Shown here one piece after another: positions 7,876 to 11,216 of a stretch of 11,216 nucleotides of DNA (position 1 is the first letter of the stretch; every line of letters starts with the position of its first letter). Position numbers and translations under genes: made by a program. Below the pieces are notes generated by a model. It saw only the letters and a program-made list of their open reading frames with translations. It searched no databases and was not told the origin of the DNA. Where the stretch lies: contig JAOZLK010000079.1 in the NCBI GenBank assembly GCA_029934875.1, positions 1-11,216 on the forward strand, written 5' to 3'. Source of the DNA: Bacteroidales bacterium. GTDB taxonomy: Bacteria; Bacteroidota; Bacteroidia; Bacteroidales; GCA-2748055.

Positions 7876-8995
7876 GTTCCCTGACGTCTTCCTCGGTATT
7901 GAAAACATTCACCGAAATTCGGATGTTATCCCCCCTGAGGGATACATAAACATTTCGCGCTTGCAACTCACCGACGAGGGCTTCCCCGTCGGTTCCAGGA
8001 GGTAGCGGCAAACCCAAGAGGTGATGAGCCCTGTGCGCTTCATTTTCCACATGCGCTCCCCTTTCAATAAAATGCCTGATCAGCGGTTCCGTAAGCTGCC
8101 TGCCATAGTCCTGTATATTAGCAATTCCCCAATCGAGCAGCTGGCGCAGGGCTTCATCAAGCATGGGAACCAGGATGAAATTACTGCTCTGCCCCACGTC
8201 AAAGCGAACAGCTCCCGGTTTATAGCCCTGCTCATACTGAGTGAGCCTGTCGAAGCGCTCAGAATTGGGTCTTGTCATCCAAGATTCTTCAATGGGAATC
8301 CCCTCATTAAAATCCTCATGGATATAGGAAAGGGCTGTTGAATATGGTCCCATTAACCACTTATAAGCCGCGCAAACCAGGGCAGAAATATGAAACTTTC
8401 GCACATCAAGAGGTAAGGCTCCCACCGACTGCGAGCCATCAACAATCAGCTTTGCACCCACCTCTTTGCACCTGGCTCCGATCTGCTCCAGGTCAAATAA
8501 GCATCCATTCATCCAATGCACCGAAGCCATCACCACAAAGGCAGTTTTGGTCCCAATTGCTTCAAGTATCCGCTGGTTCCAGTCCATCGCCTTTTCAGGA
8601 ACATCCTCCCTCCTAGCCACAACCTTCAATTCAGCTCCATGGCTACTGCACCAACGCTGCGCTGAATAGTAGCAGCTGGGGAACTCCTCGGAGATAGTCA
8701 GCGCATGCTGTCCGGCCTTAAAAGGAATATTTGTGATCACACTATTCATGCCATAAGAAACAGAGGGCATAAAAGCAACCCGCTCCGGAGAACAGTTAAT
8801 CATCTCCCCAAATTTCTCCCTGACCCCCACAAGGCCGGTAAAAAAATCGGTCGGTTTTATGGCAATGGGATTCCGCTTCATGCGCATTCCCTCGATTCCC
8901 TTTTCCTCAACCGATTTGAGGAGAGGCGACATATAGGCACAATTCAGGTAATGAATCCCTTCAGGAATCTGGAAAAGATGTTTTTGACATTCCAT
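7859..8995 (-). CDS. Class V PLP-dependent aminotransferase/lyase-like enzyme
   Basis: A 378-residue PLP enzyme of the class V aminotransferase superfamily, which includes cysteine desulfurases, isopenicillin-N epimerase-like proteins, kynureninases and several lyases. The PLP lysine is K212 in AAYKWLMGPYS; D186 and Q189 in VDGSQSVGALPLDV are the expected ring-nitrogen and O3' contacts. HYLNCAYMSPL near the N-terminus (residues 15-25) is the normal substrate-side start of the fold, and the last 50 residues (VYVSLRGDNIRISVNVFNTEEDV) form the small C-terminal domain that ends the family. The length is standard, with no sign of truncation. No cysteine-desulfurase-type active-site Cys loop is obvious, so I favour an isopenicillin-N epimerase-like or uncharacterised aminotransferase over a SufS-type enzyme. 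No Shine-Dalgarno precedes the ATG at 8995. The DUF1330 gene ends 35 nt upstream on the same strand, so the two are probably one transcript. Substrate unknown. Confidence 0.93.
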   Translation of the reverse strand: MECQKHLFQIPEGIHYLNCAYMSPLLKSVEEKGIEGMRMKRNPIAIKPTDFFTGLVGVREKFGEMINCSPERVAFMPSVSYGMNSVITNIPFKAGQHALTISEEFPSCYYSAQRWCSSHGAELKVVARREDVPEKAMDWNQRILEAIGTKTAFVVMASVHWMNGCLFDLEQIGARCKEVGAKLIVDGSQSVGALPLDVRKFHISALVCAAYKWLMGPYSTALSYIHEDFNEGIPIEESWMTRPNSERFDRLTQYEQGYKPGAVRFDVGQSSNFILVPMLDEALRQLLDWGIANIQDYGRQLTEPLIRHFIERGAHVENEAHRAHHLLGLPLPPGTDGEALVGELQARNVYVSLRGDNIRISVNVFNTEEDVRELMAAL

Positions 8996-9030
8996 GTATC
9001 TGTTTATTAAAATTCTACGTTTTACCAGGG

Positions 9031-9321
9031 CTAATCCTTCCCCTCAAAGAGGATGGTATTACACTCGGCAGCCCCCAGCCGGTATTTTAAAATCGCCTGG
9101 TACTCATCAGACCGGTACCAGGCCTCAAAGTCCTCCCTGCTTTCAAAGCGGATCAGAACAGCCCTCTCCGACTCCCACTTTCCCTCAAGCACCTCCGGAT
9201 GATCATCTACCGCCAGGTAGCGTCCCCGGTACCTTTCGAAGACCTCATCCACCTTCTCCAGGTAGCGCTTATACTCATCTTCATCCTTGATGGAAATACC
9301 GGCCATGAAGTAAAAACTCAT
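9031..9321 (-). CDS. DUF1330 family protein
   Basis: A 96-residue small alpha/beta protein of the DUF1330 (dimeric ferredoxin-like barrel) family, which has no established reaction. The family pattern is visible: MAGISIKDEDEYKRYLEKV at the start, a central GRYLAVDDHPEVLEGKW, then AVLIRFESREDFEAWYRSDEYQ and a terminal RLGAAECNTILFEG. No signal peptide or membrane segment is seen, so it should be cytoplasmic. I chose the ATG at 9321 because it gives the usual family length and begins right before the first beta strand; an in-frame TTG at 9363 would add 14 residues that do not fit the family. It lies 35 nt upstream of the aminotransferase gene and is divergent from tRNA-Arg, whose promoter occupies the shared upstream region. 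Co-transcription with the aminotransferase is inferred from spacing. Confidence 0.9.
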   Translation of the reverse strand: MSFYFMAGISIKDEDEYKRYLEKVDEVFERYRGRYLAVDDHPEVLEGKWESERAVLIRFESREDFEAWYRSDEYQAILKYRLGAAECNTILFEGKD

Positions 9322-9380
9322 CGTCTTGGTCTTTTGGATCAGACCTGAAAATAGGGATTCCAATCCAATTTTGCTTGATA

Positions 9381-9412
9381 TTTGGCAGTAAATCAGAATT
9401 AAGCTAAATTTG
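9381..9412 (+). promoter_or_regulatory. Bacteroidota housekeeping promoter for tRNA-Arg
   Basis: TTTG at 9381-9384, a 20-nt spacer, then TAAATTTG at 9405-9412 match the Bacteroidota sigma-factor consensus (TTTG, 19-21 nt, TAnnTTTG) without mismatch. The predicted start, about 6-8 nt after the -7 box, lies a few bases before the tRNA 5' end at 9426. This also supports the taxonomic placement. Confidence 0.8.
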
Positions 9413-9425
9413 TCCCCGCAAAATC

Positions 9426-9497
9426 GGCTCCATAGTTCAAGGGATAGAATAGCGGTTTCCTAAACCGTAGATACAGGTTCGAGTCCTGTTGGAGCTA
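9426..9497 (+). tRNA. tRNA-Arg (anticodon CCT)
   Basis: The 72-nt sequence folds as a full cloverleaf. The acceptor stem GGCTCCA pairs with TGGAGCT (9490-9496, first pair G-U), with discriminator A at 9497. The D stem is GTTC/GAAT. The anticodon stem GCGGT/ACCGT encloses the loop TTCCTAA, giving anticodon CCT, which reads the AGG arginine codon. The T stem is ACAGG/CCTGT with loop TTCGAGT. CCA is not encoded; ACAG follows the discriminator region, so the 3' CCA must be added after transcription. The gene has its own promoter upstream and a terminator 8 nt downstream, so it appears to be a single-gene transcript. Confidence 0.95.
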
Positions 9498-9505
9498 CAG
9501 TTAGG

Positions 9506-9547
9506 TGGGCGTTATTGATTTATTCACAGTCAATTACGCCCATTTTT
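9506..9547 (+). terminator. Rho-independent terminator of tRNA-Arg
   Basis: TGGGCGT (9506-9512) pairs with ACGCCCA (9536-9542). After one T-T mismatch, ATTGA (9514-9518) pairs with TCAAT (9530-9534), leaving an 11-nt loop. TTTTT at 9543-9547 follows directly. It is the strongest terminator in the window and fits the end of the tRNA transcript. Confidence 0.85.
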
Positions 9548-9860
9548 AGTTTATGCTACTGAAACTATACTGAAACAAATCCTCGTTATACTCTGCCGAT
9601 TTAGCTGACCTCGATTAAGCCTCATCCTTAGCCCCATTTTCTAGAGATCACTTGATATTAAGCACTTTGAGATCGTATGAATATGAGTTTTATATGAGGT
9701 CGTTTTCTTCTCACATCACCTCATTTGTAGAAATGTAAATAAGTCTGATAGGACATCCAGGTTAGATTCACTATGTTTATTGCAGCCATTCGACCCCAAC
9801 AGTCCTATGAGTCTATTCGAAAACGTGTATCAAAATTGAAATAAATCCGTATTTAGGGAT

Positions 9861-9892
9861 ATTGGGGTTGGTATGTGGTAGAATATCTTTTG
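9861..9892 (+). promoter_or_regulatory. Candidate promoter for the T9SS cargo gene
   Basis: ATTG (9861-9864), a 19-nt spacer and TATCTTTTG (9884-9892) approximate the Bacteroidota TTTG / TAnnTTTG promoter with one mismatch in each box. It would give a leader of roughly 90 nt that contains the perfect hairpin at 9897-9920. Motif and spacing are the only evidence. Confidence 0.4.
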
Positions 9893-9896
9893 CAAG

Positions 9897-9920
9897 AAAT
9901 GGCGAAAGAACATGCCATTT
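9897..9920 (+). repeat. Perfect 7-bp inverted repeat in the probable leader of the T9SS gene
   Basis: AAATGGC (9897-9903) and GCCATTT (9914-9920) are perfect complements around a 10-nt loop. No T-tract follows, so it is not a terminator. It sits just after the candidate promoter and could be a leader hairpin, a protein-binding palindrome or part of a recombination site. Confidence 0.5.
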
Positions 9921-9990
9921 ATCCGGTGCATGTACATAACAACAGTTAACCTATAATTAGGACAATGTAAACGGGAAATAACAATGTACA

Positions 9991-10845
9991 ATGAATAAGA
10001 TACTCCTAGCAATACTTGTCAGCACATTTGCAATGACTGCAATGTGTCAAGAAATACTGACAATTGGCGAGGTATTTGATTTTAATATTCATGATGAGTT
10101 TCACATTACCAATCTTTACGGATTACCTAATGGACATAAAGCGACTATTTCGGACAAATGGTATTCGGATACTAATGATAAAGTGTATTACTCAATTGAT
10201 TATGAGAAATATTATTCGGAGTACAATGATGATTTAGAATTTCATTATAGTACTTCATCCGAGGAAGTTATATATACGAATCTTGATTCTTCTATTTATA
10301 CACTTAACAATTTAACGAAGTATCCTGAAGACTCAACTTTTGTGTTCAGCTATGATTCCTTGATATATATTGATACTGCTCTATGTGATGCACAAATCAA
10401 TGGATTTTCACGGAAGGACGGTGATTTTGAGCCAAGTTATGGACATCATGAGTTTGGGAAAGGGTTGGGATTGACATATCGAAAAGATATTACTGCTTGG
10501 CATGGAGAACCAGATTGGGAATACAAACTGGTGTATTATAAAAAGAATGGGCTGGAATGTGGGACTCCCGATAGTTATATAACCAGTATTGAAAGGAGTG
10601 TTGGAACTGATTCAAGATTTGAGATATATCCGACAATTGTTGAGAATTGGGTCTATGTAAAAGCTATAAATCCGAGTAGTCCCTATGAAATAAGACTTAT
10701 CAATTTATCAGGGAGCATGGTAGCGAAAGTGACAAATCTTTCAGGGGATTATTCTTTGACTTTGGAAGGAATTACTTCGGGCATTTATATTATTGTGATT
10801 CAATACAATAAGTCAATAATTACAAAACGAATAATAAAAGAATAA
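9991..10845 (+). CDS. Secreted protein of unknown function with C-terminal T9SS type A sorting domain
   Basis: A 284-residue protein that should be exported by Sec and then moved across the outer membrane by the type IX secretion system. Residues 1 to about 19 are a signal peptide (MNKILLAILVSTFAMTAMC), with cleavage likely just before Q20; it lacks a good lipobox. The middle (20-205) is acidic, rich in Tyr, Asp and Ser, has only two cysteines (in TALCDAQ and LECGTPD), and matches no domain I recognise. Residues 210-284 form the sorting domain: FEIYPTIVENWVYV, a central IRLINLSGSMV strand, then LEGITSGIYIIVI and the basic terminal KRIIKE, the usual signal for anchoring or release. Codon use is much more A/T-rich than in the operon to the left. 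ATG 9991 is supported by the signal peptide. It stands alone, with hairpins on both sides; function unknown. Confidence 0.9.
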   Translation: MNKILLAILVSTFAMTAMCQEILTIGEVFDFNIHDEFHITNLYGLPNGHKATISDKWYSDTNDKVYYSIDYEKYYSEYNDDLEFHYSTSSEEVIYTNLDSSIYTLNNLTKYPEDSTFVFSYDSLIYIDTALCDAQINGFSRKDGDFEPSYGHHEFGKGLGLTYRKDITAWHGEPDWEYKLVYYKKNGLECGTPDSYITSIERSVGTDSRFEIYPTIVENWVYVKAINPSSPYEIRLINLSGSMVAKVTNLSGDYSLTLEGITSGIYIIVIQYNKSIITKRIIKE

Positions 10846-10877
10846 TTGTCAGCAGGTAACAATGTCTACATGGTCTG

Positions 10878-10905
10878 TTCTGATTTTAGCAAAATCTGAA
10901 TTTTT
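10878..10905 (+). terminator. Probable terminator of the T9SS cargo gene
   Basis: TTC-T-GATTTT (10878-10887) pairs with AAAATC-T-GAA (10891-10900) around the loop AGC, with one T-T mismatch, and is followed by TTTTT (10901-10905). The stem is A/T-rich and hence weaker than the tRNA terminator, but the position 33 nt after the stop codon is right. Confidence 0.5.
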
Positions 10906-11128
10906 AAGCTGTTCGCATGCCCAGAATGCCAATGAAGAAAAACCAAATATTGATTTATCTGATTCGCAGCTTAATCTGTCTTATCCTCTTATGTTGAAAC
11001 ATTTGACTGACTATTCTATCGGCTTTATTGGGAAATCTGGAGCATTAACCTGAAGTTATCTGTTCTATAGATAATTATGATTTGTGGGGGATATGTGGGG
11101 AAAATGGCAACTAAAAAGAAAAAGGCCA

Positions 11129-11150
11129 CAACACTCCGTGTTGCTTTTTT
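11129..11150 (+). terminator. Terminator-like hairpin near the right edge
   Basis: CAACAC (11129-11134) pairs perfectly with GTGTTG (11138-11143) around the loop TCC, followed by C and TTTTTT (11145-11150). An A-rich tract (AAAAAG, ending 11124) precedes the stem, so it could act in both directions. No gene reading into it is seen inside the last 250 bases. Confidence 0.6.
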
Positions 11151-11216
11151 GTTTTGTCGGCTGTTTTGAACGAAGTTCGAACCTTTTTCGAAGGAGAAGA
11201 AGGTAAAAATTCCTGA

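Larger units (their letters stand above)
9548..9990. other. 443-bp gene-poor, A/T-rich interval between tRNA-Arg and the T9SS gene
   Basis: I see no credible gene here. The sequence is clearly richer in A/T than the region left of the tRNA. It contains a direct repeat TACTGAAAC at 9557-9565 and 9568-9576 (11-nt period), a few very short reading frames (for example 9773-9844, 23 codons, no recognisable product), and, near the right end, the candidate promoter and hairpin listed separately. No integrase, transposase or copy of the tRNA 3' end could be found. Confidence 0.6.
10846..11216. other. 371-bp right-end interval without a convincing gene
   Basis: A/T-rich sequence after the T9SS gene. 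It holds the TAACAATGT motif at 10857-10865, a terminator-like hairpin at 10878-10905, a weak inverted repeat TTATCT/AGATAA (11056-11061 and 11069-11074) and a second terminator-like hairpin at 11129-11150. A 63-codon frame at 10862-11053 runs through the first hairpin and has no recognisable product. A 21-codon frame at 11104-11169 begins MATKKKK but also stops after the hairpin. Neither is called as a gene. Confidence 0.6.

Noticed and set aside
9557..9576. TACTGAAAC direct repeat as part of a CRISPR array
   Set aside because: Only two 9-nt copies with a 2-nt gap; far too short and few for repeats and spacers.
10862..11053. 63-codon open frame on the plus strand after the T9SS gene
   Set aside because: It starts inside the TAACAATGT motif, runs straight through a terminator-like hairpin, has no ribosome binding site and encodes nothing recognisable.
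11104..11169. Short frame beginning MATKKKK, possibly the start of a truncated recombinase
   Set aside because: Only 21 codons, crosses the hairpin at 11129-11150, and the Lys-rich start is just the A-rich arm of that hairpin; no recombinase motif is present.

Overview
The window most likely comes from a member of the Bacteroidota, probably a free-living or environmental lineage. Three things point there. One gene encodes a secreted protein with a C-terminal type IX secretion (T9SS type A) sorting domain. The tRNA gene is preceded by an exact match to the Bacteroidota housekeeping promoter (TTTG, 20-nt spacer, TAnnTTTG). Most genes lack a strong Shine-Dalgarno sequence and have A/T-rich upstream sequence. 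No species can be named from sequence alone.

Left part (1-3545): a 3'-truncated NAD-dependent epimerase / 3-beta-HSD-like reductase (minus) is divergent from a secreted M1-family metallopeptidase (plus). The peptidase converges on, and overlaps by 4 nt, a decayed pirin gene (minus) that carries an internal deletion, a Trp-to-stop change and a frameshift. Upstream of the pirin remnant on the same strand is a small conserved-looking protein with two CxxC zinc-ribbon pairs.

Middle (3677-7875): a tight four-gene operon for a molybdenum hydroxylase of the xanthine dehydrogenase / isoquinoline oxidoreductase type. It encodes an XdhC/CoxI cofactor-insertion factor, a MocA-like nucleotidyltransferase for the molybdenum cofactor, a two-cluster [2Fe-2S] subunit and a Tat-exported molybdopterin-binding subunit. 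All three junctions overlap (8, 4 and 4 nt), indicating translational coupling. There is no FAD subunit, so electrons probably leave through an unidentified acceptor. The last gene overlaps by 17 nt the end of a convergent minus-strand pair: a DUF1330 protein followed by a class V PLP-dependent aminotransferase/lyase-like enzyme.

Right part (9381-11216): a well-defined tRNA-Arg(CCT) gene with its own promoter and a strong Rho-independent terminator. Beyond it the sequence becomes visibly more A/T-rich and gene-poor. It holds one orphan T9SS cargo protein of unknown function, several hairpins, and a short repeated motif (TAACAATGT) on both sides of that gene. This part looks like accessory DNA, possibly an insertion next to the tRNA gene, but no integrase, transposase or tRNA-end duplication is visible. 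I found no CRISPR array and no clear defence or novel multi-gene system.
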